Positions 21,693-34,989 of a stretch of 64,000 nt of DNA are shown here, in pieces. The DNA lies in the NCBI GenBank assembly GCA_003415625.1, contig PYIU01000004.1, forward strand, positions 310,001 through 374,000, given 5' to 3'. The notes below the pieces were generated by a model. The model had not been told where the DNA came from and searched no databases. It saw only the letters and a program-made list of their open reading frames with translations. Positions within the stretch are counted from its first letter, which is position 1. Each line of letters starts with the position of its first letter. This DNA comes from Aquanectria penicillioides. Taxonomy: Eukaryota; Ascomycota; Sordariomycetes; Hypocreales; Nectriaceae. Both the position numbers and the translations under genes were made by a program.

Positions 21693-24600
21693 GCATGTTG
21701 TACGGAGCCGTAGGTAGAATGGCCCAATATGGAGGGGGTCCTGGGGCAGCATCTGGAGACTGTCCGGGGGTGTGTGTGTGCGAGGGTGCGGGGGGGGCGT
21801 GGAGGACTTGGAGAGGGGCGTGCGCGGCGACTTGCCGGAGCCGTGGACGGACAGGAGTCGACGAGATCAGTCCAGTCAGAGCCACAGGAGCCAGGCCAGC
21901 GGAGCCAGGATCGGCAAGTGCATGTGTACCATGTGTACCATGGCAGGTATCTGGTTGACAACTCGTTGACATAGCTAAGCTCGTGACTCCCATCGCCGTG
22001 TTGCCGTTGCTATCTATGCTTAGTTTAGGGCTTTTTTTTTCTTCTTTTTTTTCGTCATTATTTTTTTCTACATCGGTTCCGTTTCTCCAATACAATTACG
22101 ATTGGGGGGGGGACTCATCAAAGAAGGATCCATGGAAGCCAGAGAAGAAGAGAACAAAGAAAAAGTCAACACGCGCCGTCTTCTGTATGGCGTCCCGGCC
22201 TCGAGTCTCCGACGGCGGCGGCGGCGGCGACGGCGGGCGGGTCTTCGTCGTCGTTGACAGCGTGCTTGCGTCTTCGCTCTCCCCGTCCGCCGGTCCACTG
22301 CAATCAACACGCCCCTCCGAAACCCAAAAAAGCAATCTCCAGGTTAAAAGAGGAAGAAAAAAAAATGTGCCGCCCACGCGCCAGCATCTGGGGAACTCGC
22401 GTGGGGATTTGCGGGTCCCGGCGGCAAGGGGCTACGAGGTAACGCCGATGATAGTGGAGGGACGGTTGGCCCACACCGTTTGTGCCGGGCAGAGAAGCGC
22501 CGAGTAAGGCCGGCCGTTGGTGCTGGTGATGAGCCACGCCTCACGCCTCCTTTCAGGCGAAATACGTTGCCAGTTTTTTCCAGGTTACAGGCACGAACCG
22601 GTGATCCGAGTTTTTGGCGTTTCGAATCTGTCGAAACGGGTTTGTCCGGCCGGCTGGTCAAGAGACTCGGGAGGCCGCTGCGCTAGACCATTGTAACTGA
22701 GCAGCACGACAACGCCATGAACTGTAGTCGGCCAGAAGGCGTCTGATGCTGTAACTCGTGACTGACTACGTACCTAGCTTACATGATTTATTCGCCGACC
22801 GGGAATGACACTTTTCGGGTTAATTCCCCTTCAAGATCGGAAGCCCATCAACGCCTTCTTGCAGCAGCAGCAGCAGCAGTACGGCACACGCCGACTCGTC
22901 ACTCCTACACGCTCCGTAACGTTTCGCTCACCTCTTCCACTGCTGCTCAGCGCATGGTGGGGAAAATTAGAAGGGGGGGTGGCTATACGAAGGAATCTCT
23001 CCTCCACATACAGCAGCCTCCCAAATGGACAAATTAGACGCCGCTCGCACGCCCCCTCCCCTTCTCATCTTTCTTCCCCCATGCCGTGGATGCGCGGGGA
23101 ACCCCCTGCAGAGGGTCCCAATGGGTGAATTTTCGGTCGTACTCAACACGCTACTCCCGGCCTCTAACTGCATCAACTGCATGGGATGGTTGTAATTGAC
23201 CGAGCTGGGCACGCCTTGGCACCACTCCCCATCGTCAACCCTCTCGACGCTCTCTATTCTGCGGAGATTCCCCAGCTCCCGCCTCTTCTCGACCCGGGGT
23301 CGAACTTTGGGGTTCGGGGTCATTGATGCTTAGGATGAATCGAGGAGGGTGGCCACCGCCTGTCAGCCCTCGCCGTTGCGTTCGTTTGCCCACCGCGCAG
23401 CGCGCAGAATGCCTCCGAGCCCGAGACCGAGACCATACATGTAGTGTCATTTCATGTGAAGCCCGTGAAGCCCGCGCTCCCTCCCCCCAATGCATCCAGT
23501 CCATGGTCTCCCCCCTCCCCCCAGACTCTCCCCATTCAATCTGCCCCGCGGAGGGGGTTAGAGTGGCTTCAGCAGAAGGGATAATTTGGCCGAGCGAACT
23601 GGCGACCCAGCCCGGCGAGCTGTCACAACTGTCACGATGGCACCTCCTCGCCAGCGCCAAACCGCCCAAACCTAGCCTTGGGCTCGCCGGCACAGCGCCA
23701 CCTTGTCACGAGCGCCGCGAATCGCCCTGCCATGCACAAGGCCGGGCCGAAACGTCATTGTTCCAAGGGTCGCACTGACGCTCGCTGGCGTCGCTGCGCG
23801 CTGGGTTTCTTGGCTCTTGGCTCTCCCTCTGTCTTGGCTGCTGGGCTGGCTTGGCTTGCTGGGCTGGCCTAGTCTGGACTGGACGCCATTTCTCTAGGGC
23901 CCTGTCCTTTCCAGCAAATCGTATTGTGGCTGGACCCCCGATCCGATTGACTGATCGTAGGCTGGCCTGACTTTCTGCCGATGCAATCCCTTGTGCATTC
24001 GTCAATCCAATGAAGCATGCTTTCCTATGGTATCTCATACATACAGTACCTCCGAATAGATACGTACTGGCCCTGTCCCGTATACCATGCCCCAGGAAGT
24101 CGCGGAATCGATAGATGACAGCGGAAACGACCAGCCAGAAGTCGATACTTCCCAAAGCTGCATCTCCTCTCTGCAGTTCCGTACTACTGCTACTGTACCT
24201 CCAACGCCCGGCCTGCACCTGTACGGCCCGACCACCAGGAGGATGATAGACAATTGCAAAGGGCTCGTCGGCCTGATTCCGGCTAACCAACAGACTAGGA
24301 GCTCTGATCATCAGCGCAGTGCCCCTCTTCATCCGTCCACACACACACACACTCGCACGTCGTGCACACGTGCACACGTCCACTCTCATCCCACTTCCCA
24401 CTTCTCACTCTGGGCCTTCGCTTCCTCTTACTCCGTGGATGTCCTGTTAGGAAGTTGTAATCAAAGTTGGCGGCCCAAAGAGGGACTCGTTTCCCGGCTT
24501 CGCCATTCCGCCCACCCGCCGTCCACCAAAAAAAAAAAACCGTTGCATAACCTCGTCAATGGGTCTTGTTGGTCGTTTTCTTACTCGCCCAAAAGCGTAA

Positions 24601-25112
24601 TTGATGTAGGAAAAAGGAATTCATCGTTGGAACGCGGCCCAGCAGACAGGGTTTCTGTTTTCTTTTCTTTTTTTTTACACACACGCACACGCTTATTAGG
24701 CATCGTGGGTATCCAATACACTGTCTAAGCATACCCGTCAAGTCCCACGTTTTGACTTGACCGTCTCGCTTGTCTCGCCAGTCATCAGGGTTCGTGACCG
24801 TTGTCTGCATTCCATACGTTTTTTCAACTCCCCAACACGAGGCTTGTTTCTTCTTTTCCGGTCTGGGTCACACGGAGGAGGTTCCACTTGACAGAAGACG
24901 AACAAGGAAAAGAAGAAGAAGGATGAAAAAAATTCTTTGCAAAAAAAAAAAAAAAAAACAATGGGGAACCGCGTGTGTGTGCGCGGCGGACTCCGATAAG
25001 CAAAACATCTAAGCTTATGCCTCCAGAGATCTGGTCCTTCTCCTCGATTTTTTTTCGTCCTCTTCTCCATGGGCAGAAGGCAATTGAATGGAGTCTTTTT
25101 CCGGAGTCCCCT

Positions 25113-25674
25113 TATGGAGTTGTATGGAGTCCATGGAGTCTATGGAGACGAATGGAGCCAAAACAGAGCCCCTATGCGGGGCCCTACGCCCTCATCAGGT
25201 AACTACTATATTCGTATGGAGACGAGGAGTGAGGCAGGGCCTTAGCTAGACATGCGTAACCCATGCGTAACCCATGCGTAACCACCGGTTCATTGGTGCC
25301 CGTGGCGTAAAGACTGGAGACGCGGGAATCGAGACGGGCCCGCCAGGCGTGCCCCCATTCCCGAAATCTCGTCCCTTGGAACTGCGCGCGCTCTACTGAC
25401 TACCTATGGAGCATCGACGATGTATGGAGTCCGGAGCTGGTCCGGGTGCCTCCTGGCCCCATGGGTCCAGAGTGAGTCCGACCGAGGCTCCACCGCGCAT
25501 CCCTGCCGGCGCAGAGAAAAATCCTACTTGGTACAAAGTCATATTGCAGCCGGTGGCTCGTGACTTGAAAACGCTGGCCGGGCCGTTAAGGATAGTCACT
25601 GGTTCGGGCGTGCACCAGGGGGTGTGGACTTGACCTGGCGACGGAAAGTGCCCGGTGGTCTGGTCTGTATGGAG
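25113..25674 (+). repeat. Cluster of TATGGAG heptamers
   Basis: Seven exact TATGGAG copies start at 25113, 25123, 25141, 25215, 25405, 25423 and 25668, with near copies (CATGGAG, AATGGAG) between them. Spacing is irregular after the first three, so this is not a simple tandem array. Confidence 0.7.
25251..25283 (+). repeat. CATGCGTAACC triple tandem
   Basis: Three exact head-to-tail copies of the 11-mer CATGCGTAACC. Confidence 0.95.
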
Positions 25675-26692
25675 AGACTGGAGAAGCGAGACGAGGCCGT
25701 GCCAGACTTCCGAATACTACAGTCTACAGCTTCAGAGTCAGGCAGCTGTCATCGATCCATCATCCACTGCCTCGCCCACGGCCTCGGAGTATGCCTTATT
25801 CCCATACTTCGTACATGCCCCCCAGTCACGATACCCGCGTCGTCACGGTACCTTCAAGCCATGGGTTTTCCGACCCCGATCGCCTCCATTCCGGCCCTTC
25901 TCTGGCCCCATCCCCATTTCCCGTTCCAGCTCCTGGGTAATGAACTATTAGATTTTCAAGTTTTTTTTTTCTTCTCCTCGGGTTCCCCCTTCGACCCAGC
26001 CCAATAGGCCACCATTTGTCATGGCGAAATAACCCCGTCTCCAGAATTCCGGCTGAACGGTTCCCGCTCAGACGCCCTCCCTGGATCGCTGAGCTGCGTA
26101 GTGGGGCACCACATCCAAATCCCCGAACTGTCTCGTCTCTCATTTCCATGCCCTCCTTGTCCACCCCCATGCAGGATCTCACTCCTCTGCGACGGTGATT
26201 GCATTTCGACCCTGCCTGCATGTTTTACGAGCTTCAATTAAATTGGTGCCTTTGTACGAGAAGCAACAAAGCGGCCTAGATGGTCTCCCTTGTCAATACA
26301 ACATGGTGTCTTGCAGCTGTTTTACTTGCCATGTTCGCTCGTTGAATAACAAGTCAGATATGACCCCCCTTGCGTGGTGTCTTGTCGCATGGAATGCCAG
26401 AACACCACTAGAGGTCGCCAAGGTCAGTATAGGGTAGTTTATAGGTGATTTTCGAGATGGCGAGAACATGATGAATACGAATAAGCAACTCTATGCTGTA
26501 GTCTAATGCAACTATTGTGGGTATGCACATATTGGATCAACCATAGATAGGCACAGTTTCATTGCTGCAGAATTTTTTTTCTACTATCAATTAACAGTTG
26601 CGGTAGTTGTTGATTGTTGCCTTCCCCTAACTCGATACATAATCGAGGGTTCGGTCCACTCATTAGTCTACCCATGTCAGCCATGTTGCAGC

Positions 26693-27020
26693 TTCACTGC
26701 AATTTTAACGTCCACCGTGATTAACCTGCCAGTTCAGGTTTACAGCTACTCCAACATAATGAATGTTGGCCCAGGTCGTGTTAAAGCATCCCTGCATTTT
26801 TATGGGCTCTCACGGTTCCCTCTCGCTTAAATCACTTCAAACGACCATTCTCAGATAGTGAAATAGGTCATCTTTGTGGTATATTCAGACAAATGTTCCT
26901 GCATTAGCCAGATGGACCTTCACTGCAATTTTAGCTTTCACAGTCCTGTTCGTCGCCCAAAGATTGTTTCCGATTCGCGGCAGGAGAGATTTCACTGCAG
27001 GTTTAGCTCTCACCGCACAG
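26693..27020 (+). repeat. Three imperfect TTCACTGCA repeats
   Basis: Copies at 26693, 26919 and 26991 share TTCACTGCA followed by a T-rich TTTA-A/G-C and a CAC-containing tail, about 25 bp each, at spacings of 226 and 72 bp. Origin unknown. Confidence 0.65.
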
Positions 27021-27592
27021 CTTTCCAGGTGAGCACATTCACTTTGCGGGATGGGTGGTAAAATGTACACCCCGTAATAAAGTTCGCGATCCCAAGAAGC
27101 GTCTTGCGCAAGCCGCCCTCCAACCAAGCAACCTCACGGTCTGCTATCCGTTCCAGGAACTCAGTTCCCCAATTACACCCTGGGCCTTGGTAGGCCAAGT
27201 CTCCCGTGATGCGGTTGGACCCAGATTGCTGGAAACTCTGAATGGACCAAGGGGGGCGCCTCTAATGGCTACGTAGTTGGCTTCCATACGTGCATCATGC
27301 GGGAACACCATAGGCCCGAAGTGAGTAAAGCGCCACGGGCCGAAAAGACAAAGTTTGTAGCATCAGCATCAGCATCAGCACAACTCAATATAGCATCACG
27401 CCCAATTTTTTGCTGCATTTCCTTGGGCATGTCGCGTCCTGGCGATGCGCAGGCAGCCCATCGGCCCGTCCATCATGCTGCATCATCATATGGACAGACA
27501 TGTGTTGATCAGAGTGGATCCAGCATATGTCAGGCTGCCAGACCCGGCGCTCCGCCTCGGTTAGATGTTAGCTCGCTTCTAGATCGAATGCT

Positions 27593-27594
27593 TA
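27593..27594. repeat. TA target-site duplication, left
   Basis: TA directly precedes the left inverted repeat (CCCGGTGGGTCATATA). The matching TA is at 42835-42836. Confidence 0.75.
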
Positions 27595-27742
27595 CCCGGT
27601 GGGTCATATAGAAGCGCGCTACGCTGGGCTTGTAGACAACCCCACCTCTCCTGCCGGAGAGGTGGTAACAAAACCTGTAACCGCATCACTAGTATAACCA
27701 ACTTTTCCAATATAGCTTATCCATAACTTCATTAAATAAAGT
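27595..27742 (+). repeat. Left terminal inverted repeat with hairpin
   Basis: It pairs with 42690-42834. It contains a near-perfect hairpin at 27642-27665, arms CCACCTCTCC and GGAGAGGTGG around TGCC, followed by TAACAAAACC and TCACTAG blocks shared with the right end. The outermost 70 bp keeps normal base composition; the A+T excess begins inward of the hairpin. The inner edge is approximate. Confidence 0.85.
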
Positions 27743-28868
27743 CTAAATACAAAGATAAAGATATTATTAGAATTACCTACTTTAAAATAACTAGTTCTAT
27801 TAATATAAGTTATTTTAGTAGTATAGTTATTAAATTCTAGCTATATAAAGCTTAAGCTTATTAATGCTACTATAACTTTAGAATAGTAATTTATATACCT
27901 TCTATAGAAATAATAGTATTAGGTTCTTTTTTATTAAAATACTAATTTAGCGCTTATTTAAAGCTAAATTTACTATAATTTATATTAGGTATTTAGCTAT
28001 AAGCTTAATTATTAATATCTTTATTTATTATAGTATTTTAAATATATAAAAGAGATTAATATAAAGCCTTAATTTAAATAGTTTAAATAATCTTAATTAA
28101 AGTATTATTAGAGCCTATATTTAAAGGCAAAAAAGGCAGCTTAATTAATAAATATAATATTATTAATATAAAGTCCTTTAGGCTATAATTTTAGCTGCTA
28201 CTTTAATCCTTAATTTAGGTAATAGTAATAGTATCTATTTAAGTTATATTGGCTTAATTAAATAATCTCTATAATGCCTTTTATTTAACTACTTTAGGGA
28301 TATAATTAAGGTAGGTTAATAAGGCTATACTTAATAAAAGCTGCTTTTTTGCCTTATTAGCCTAAAGCTAAAGCTCCCTTAAGGCTTTAATAGCTTTAAT
28401 CTCTTTTAGAATTATTGCATTTTCCTAAAGTTCCTATATAGCCTTTAGTATAGCTTGGCTATAAAGGATAGAATCTAAAGGGGCTATTTTTTTCCTTTTA
28501 GCCTTATCCTTTTATAATTAATTAAAGAGCTCCTTTTAGGACTGAATATTCTTTTTATTTTCCTTCTTTTAGTCTTTATAAGCCTAGTCCCTAATCTTTT
28601 TATGCAATTTCTCTATTATAAAAGCCCTATTATTAACCTAAATATACCACTATATATATATACGCTAGAACTATAAAGCAATTCACTTTTAGTATTGTTA
28701 AATTATTTCTTTTTATATTAACTAAATAATAATTATAAGATTAAAATAGGCTGCAGCATTTAATATAATCTACTTAATTAAGCTGCTTAAAAGGTCTAGC
28801 TTTTATATACTTTAAATAGCAGTAAGGTCTCTTTTAGTCTTCCTTAAGGTAATAGCTTCCTTCTTAAG
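27743..28868 (-). pseudogene. Transposase C-terminal part, RIP-degraded (left arm)
   Basis: The minus strand continues the transposase interrupted by the gypsy insertion. With stops ignored it gives a short lead (EAITLRKTKRDLTA-like), then a Lys/Glu/Arg-rich coiled region, the usual tail of pogo/Fot1 transposases. Only the composition and continuity support this. No intact frame exists. Confidence 0.55.
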
Positions 28869-28872
28869 CCAT
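28869..28872. repeat. CCAT target duplication of gypsy element, left
   Basis: CCAT abuts the first base of the 5' LTR. The same four bases directly follow the 3' LTR at 41280-41283. Confidence 0.75.
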
Positions 28873-29255
28873 TAAGTTAGGGTCTAAAGTAATATAAATC
28901 AATCTATCATTAGGTTAGTCAAAAAGATAAAAGGGACCTTAAAGATATAAAAAATAAATAGGCAGTTTTCTTCAATCAATTTTTATTTTTGAAATTCTAA
29001 ATTCTTTATATTTAGACCCTATTAAAGTCCCAATACAGCCCTTTATAACATTACTTTATTTATAACTTTCTGCCCTATTTTCTTTCTTTCTTTTCTTTAA
29101 GGAACACTCTAAAGCATTCAATTAAATGCTTTAACACTCTTCCAAATTATTCACAACTGCTTAAAAAGGCTATTTAGTCTTTAACCAAACCTACTTACCC
29201 TATACCCTTTTAGGTAGGGTATATATTTTAGCTAATATCCTTATCCACTAATACA
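28873..29255 (+). repeat. 5' LTR of the gypsy element
   Basis: 383 bp, beginning TAAGTTAGGG (ancestral TG end changed to TA) and ending ACTAATACA. It aligns end to end without a length change to 40897-41279. Most differences are C/T or G/A transitions; for example one short block reads TCCCAATAC here and TTCTGGTGC in the other copy, consistent with RIP acting on opposite strands. Confidence 0.92.
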
Positions 29256-31139
29256 TTTAAAGGTTATAATAAGGATAAGCCTTTAAATTATTTAAAAAGA
29301 CACTAAAGTATTTAATTAAACTCTTTAATAATATTTTTAAGCTATTATTAAGAACCTAAAGAAGTAATAGACAATTAATTATAAAGATTTAGGAATTCCT
29401 AAATACTAAAAAACCTATTATTTCTATAAAAATAAAAAGCGCTAAGATTAAAAATAATACTAAAGGTAAGTAAAGATATTAATATAAATTTGCATTTTAA
29501 AAAAAGAAACCTATTACTATAGTTAGGGCAGATATATAGAAAAATTCAACAACCTAATATAATGCCAATATATTAGCATAAAGGCATATAAAGCAAAACA
29601 ATAATGCAAATAATGCATAAGCATTTAATTAAATACTTTTAAATATTAAAGCATACTTAAAACTGCTAAAAGCTTAATTTATAAACTAAAAAAAGAAAAA
29701 GAAAAGGAAAAAGAAGATTACTTAACCCCTAATTAATTATAAAGAATAGAAAATTTTTATTATTTTTATTAATCTTTAGACTTTAGCTAAAAAGTATATA
29801 TATATACTTATTACTATTTTAATTAATTACTTTATCTATTATTATTAACTCTAAAAAGCCAATTTAAATTTATTAAAATAAAGCCTTATTAAATATAATA
29901 TTACTATCTCTTTTCTTTACTTTTCTTAATTATTTTAGTATATATCTTAATTTATTTTATTATTTTATTCTTTTATTATATATATATATTATTTTATTGC
30001 AATTTATAACCCTAAAAGTTAGGCAGCTAGCCTATACTTTTCTATATATATATACTAAAACACTTATTATAAGAATCCTAATAACTATAATTTACTAATG
30101 CCCTTAAATAAAAAAACAAAAGGAATATTTAATTAAATGCAATTAAACCCCTTAAGCCCTATTAAAAGCAAAAGGAGTTAATATAATTAATAATCTTTAA
30201 CTATTCTTTTTAAATTAATTAATACTATTAATATTAATATTCCTAAAGAAAATAAATTAAATATATTAGCTAAAATAATAAAAGCAACTATTACCTCTAT
30301 TTAATTGCTTAATATAATTTTTAATAAAAGGAATATTATATATTTCCTTAAATTATATAATAGATTTATAATTAGCTAAAGAATTATAGATAGTATAAAA
30401 GGCAAAGCTTTAATATACTATATAACCTTTAAAGTATCTTAAGATATTATAAACTTACTAAAAGGCAATAATTGGCCTACTATAAAGCAAAACCTCTTAA
30501 AAACCTTTAAGTACTAAAATTTAAATTAATTAAATCCACTTAAAAATAAGCTCTAGTAAATAAATATAACTTCAATCCAATCTATAGAGTATAAAGTTAT
30601 CCTTTAATAGCTTATAAAGTATGCTTAACTTAATAGAAAAGTAAATCCTATTAGCTAAAAGGCTTCTATAATATAAGCTTAAGCTATTTATAATACTATA
30701 TTAAAAAACATTATTATTAATATCTATTAATAAAAAGGAAAATACTTAAATACCTTAAGAACAATAAGGTATAAAGAGATAATTAGGCTAATTAAGAACT
30801 TTCTTAATGCTAAAAAAGGAATTTAAATCTTCTAAATAGAAAAGAAGGATAATAACTTTAAATATTTTAGGAAAACCAAAAAACCTTTTGCTTATTAAAA
30901 TTAGCTCTAGCATTAAAAGCTTAAGTTCCCTAACCCTATCTAAAGCTTAAAAGGGAAGTTAAGTCTTTTTACTAAAGGAATAAAGAAGCTATAAATTAAT
31001 ATAGCCTAAAATATTATAAATAAATTATAAAAATTAAAAAGGATTATATACTAAAAGATTAACTAACTAAAAATAGAATTATTATTATTAATTAAAAATA
31101 ACCTTAATTAAATAGAAGAATTTAATTATATATATCCCT

Positions 31140-31240
31140 ATTATAACTTTTATATTAATGCAAGTTATAATAAAGATCTAAAGTGCTTCTATTATATAAA
31201 AGTAAAGCATTTTTTAAACTATTGCCCACTTCTTATAAAA
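31140..31240 (+). pseudogene. gag zinc-knuckle remnant
   Basis: The plus strand reads KCFYYIKVKHFLNYCP near 31175-31225, a C-x2-C-x4-H-x4-C knuckle in which the second Cys has become Tyr, a G-to-A change. It sits upstream of the reverse transcriptase as expected for gag. Confidence 0.7.
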
Positions 31241-33239
31241 AATAAAAGAAAGGGATTTATAGATTATAATAGCAATACTAGCTTTATTTAGATAGGGCAA
31301 TAGAAACTTTTATTACTCTTAAAACTAGCATATAAGCTTACTATTAAAGGAAAAGTAAGAAAAATAGTTATTTTATAGATCCTAAAATTCCCTACCTTTA
31401 AAATTTATAGCTAAGCTAAGGTTATAATAGCAAATAAGCTAAATGCATAAAAATAGTAAATTGCCAAAAAAGAAAAGCATTTAATTAAAGACTTCCTTAG
31501 GCATACTAACCAACTAAAGTATAGCTCTTTAATGCTTAATAGAAATTCCCTTAAAAAGACCTAAAAACCTAAAGTTAACTGCATCTTTATTAATAATTAA
31601 GCTATAGAATTAATTAATAACTCTCTTATCGCTAATATTACATTAAAAACCAATATTATAAAATACATAAAAATAAAATCAAAAGAGAAATTAACTAATT
31701 AAAAAAAGAAAAAAGAAACTTAATCTTCTATTTAAGTTATAAATAAAGAACTTATTAAAAATAAAGAGATTGCCAATATTATCCTTAAAGAAAAGGATTA
31801 AAATGCTTTCAATTAAATGCTTAAAGTTATTTAAATAAAAAGACAAATTTATAAAAAGGTAGCAAAATTAAAAATCCAAATAACTATTAAAAACTTAATT
31901 ACCCTCAACCCTCCCTTAAGTAATAATATCTTAAAAATAGTTTCTAATTATATAAAAAGAATAAAAAAGTTAAATAAATAAAATCTAAACCCTTACTAAA
32001 AAAGAAATAGATTTAGTAAGCTACTAACTTAATTACAATTAATAATCTAAAAGCAATATTCTTAAAGGAATACTTTAATTATATTGCTAAGCAGTATAGT
32101 ATTAATAGTATACTAATCAAAAAGAAATCTAAACCTTATTATATACTATTGCCTAAAGAATACCTTATTAAAAATTAAAAAAGTATTAATAAAATTAATA
32201 TTAGTTATATAATAACTAAAAGGGGAAAGTTTATATTTAATTAAATGCATTTAATAATCTATATAAATATTCTAGACTAATAGCATTAAAGAACTTTAGC
32301 CTAATACTAAAAACTATTAAAAATCTAAATAAAATTAAATAATCCTAATAGAATAACTTAAAAAGCTTTAGTAAATTTTAAATTAAAAGGAAATATTATC
32401 TTTAATAAAATAGCATAAAAATGCAAGTTAAAAGTAAAGCCTATAAAAGCTTTTACTATATCCTACTTTAATAATTAAATCTAAATGTATAAAGAAGTGG
32501 ATATTAAGCTATTTTTTAAAAATATTTAAATAGTATAGAGATTCTATATTGCTTTAAGAGAATATATTTCTATTCCTTTTATTTTAAGAATGCCCTTTAT
32601 TAAAGCTACTAAAGTTACATTTAATTATACATCTCCAAAAGGAGAAATGCTTCTTTAATATTAATTTAGCTTAATTAAGATTATTATGCCTACCGCTAAG
32701 AATATTAAATAAAACACCTTAAGGAATATAGAAACTACTTAAGGCAATTAAAAATAAATTCCTAAAGTTCTTTTAGACTAATAGAATTATAAGGTCTAAA
32801 AGAAAACAATAATAAGCAATTAATTAAATAGTTAAATAAAGCATTAATAAAAGCAATAATTCAATTAATAGTTAGGAATTAATTAAAGGTTAACTATATA
32901 GAGGTAATAAAGGTAAAGGAAAAGCTATAGTTAGCTATATACTAAAAAGGGAAGGTAGCATTTATTAATACAATATATAAACAAAAAGCCAATAAAATAT
33001 ATCCTAAAGATAATATTTTATTAAATAGATCTATCCCTAAAGGAAATTTATATTAAAAGAAAAAAAGGTAAAAAAAATAAAAAGAAACCTTAAAAAGAAG
33101 TTTAAGTACTTAAAGCTTCTAATACTTAAGTTCTCTAAAATAGCTAAAGGATTAAGGCTATATAAAGAAAGACTTTAAAAAGTAATTAATTAAATAAAAA
33201 GGATCCTTACTAATAAAAAAAAATATTCTCTTAAAAATT

Positions 33240-34000
33240 CTCTATAATAAAGAAGCAGTACTTACTTAAGATTTTAAGGAGTATAGGAGACTAAACCCTA
33301 AAATGGCCCCTCTATAGATTATTAAGATAATTAAATATAAAGCCTAATAAATAGGAAATATTCTAATCCCTAAAGAATTAAAAAAGAAGGTTATTAAATT
33401 GCTAAAAACTCAAATAAAGAAAGGAATCCTTTAAGAGTTTTATACTATCTACTAAAACCTATATATACTAATAGCAAAAAAGGACAATAGACTCCACTTA
33501 ATCAATTCAGCCAAAAGATATAATATATATATAATATAGAATAGATTAATTCCTTTAGAAGCTAATAAATTCTTAGCTAAATTCAAAATATATAAAATCC
33601 TAACTCTTTTGGACTTCTTTTTAGGATATAATTAAATTTCCTTAATAAAAAAAAGTCAAGATTTAATAACTTTCAATATACCACTAAAGCTTCTTAAGAT
33701 ATATACCTTACTGCAAAAAGGAACCAATTTAATAGTACAATTCTTAAGGATTATAATTAAAATCCTCTTTAATCTATTACTAAAAGTCTATTAAGCCTTC
33801 TTAAATAATATTGCTATTAAAAGACTAAAGACTAAATATAATAAAAAGAAAATACTCCTTAATATATAAAGGTTTATTCTAAAGCATTTAATTAATTTAA
33901 ATAAAACTCTTTTAAACATTAAGCTATTTAAATGCATAATTTCTATAGAAAAGTTAAAGTTCTATTAGTATACTATAATTATTATTAAATACTTATATAA
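33240..34000 (+). pseudogene. Reverse transcriptase remnant (gypsy pol)
   Basis: Broken by several stops, the plus strand still shows YRRLNPKMAP, then KKDNRLHLINSAKR, LLDFFLGYN, and FLNNIAIK where active enzymes have F-x-DD. Both catalytic Asp are changed to Asn. The order and spacing are those of fungal Ty3/gypsy reverse transcriptase. RNase H follows at about 34340-34450 (KYKSNL..RYNTTKLKCKGILY), again with stops. Confidence 0.85.
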
Positions 34001-34989
34001 TATAGCTAAAAGGCAGCTAGTAAAGGAAAAAGTAATTAAGATTAATAAGTAAAAAAGATACTATAACCTAAAGTAGGTTAAAGCATTTTTAGAAATTATA
34101 GGCTATTATTAAATTTAAATTAAAAGATATATTTAAATTGCTAAACCTTTTACCTAATTATTAAAGAAGAATATTATATAGATATAAAGTAAAGAATAAG
34201 CTAATACTATAGCAGTTCTTAAAAAAAAGATAACTTTTATTTCTATCCTAACAATATTAAACCTTTCTAAAGGATCTAAAAAGGTTATCCTTATAATTAA
34301 TGCTAGTAAAAAAGGCTAAAATATAGTATTAATATAAATAATAGAGAAAAAGAGGCATTTAATAAAGTATAAATCTAATCTTTAAACTCCTATAGAATAA
34401 AGGTATAATACTACTAAACTTAAATGTAAAGGTATATTATATAGGATTAAATGCCTTTATAGCTATATATATAGATTGCCCTTTATCTTAAAGATAGATT
34501 CTTAAGTTTTAGTCTATTAATTTAATAGTAGGGCTAGCAATATCTTTAATGCAATAGTTATTTAATAGATTAATTATATTCTATTATTTAATTTTACTAT
34601 TTAATACATTTTTAAAAATAAAAATAATATAGCTAATAGGCTATTTAAAAAAGGTCTAAAAGCATTTAATTAAATAGACTAAAAGGCTAAAGGTAATATT
34701 AAAGAGTTTATTAATATTTATCTTAATATTATTAAAATTAAGGATAAACTAATAGAGTTAAGAAAGAATTATAGTAGACCTTTATTGCAATTAAGGGAAT
34801 ACTTACTTTTATTAAAAAGGCTAATAGATATTACCCTATAGAATTACTAATGCTTATAGCTAAAGGCTAAAAAACACTTTATAAAAGGTAATTGCTTATA
34901 GATTAAGGCTAAAGAATAGAAAGGCAACTTAAGGTTAGTTATAAAAAAGGAAAATATTTAAAAGGATTTAATTAAATTATGCTATATTA

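Larger units (their letters stand above)
20990..27592. other. Long gene-free stretch upstream of the glucose transporter
   Basis: 6.6 kb without a frame I can support as a gene. Open frames up to 231 codons exist but run through low-complexity G+C-rich or T-tract sequence and lack motifs. The stretch has pyrimidine tracts (22025-22070), long A/T runs (24529, 24660, 24940), a GAGCTT array (21667-21692), an 11-mer tandem (25251-25283), scattered TATGGAG heptamers and three imperfect 25-bp repeats (26693-27020). It may hold a long promoter/leader for the transporter, a non-coding RNA or old transposon remains. Confidence 0.5.

Noticed and set aside
22096..22377. Arg/Pro-rich frames near 22.2 kb
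   Set aside because: Coded by a short CGG-rich tract and a poly-pyrimidine run; translations are low complexity in every frame.
23706..24728. Overlapping 231-codon (-) and 213-codon (+) frames
   Set aside because: No motif, low-complexity composition, overlapping each other on opposite strands; no splice structure supports either.
26600..26665. Possible tRNA B-box (GGGTTCGGTCC)
   Set aside because: No matching A box or cloverleaf could be drawn around it; no other tRNA candidate was found in the window.
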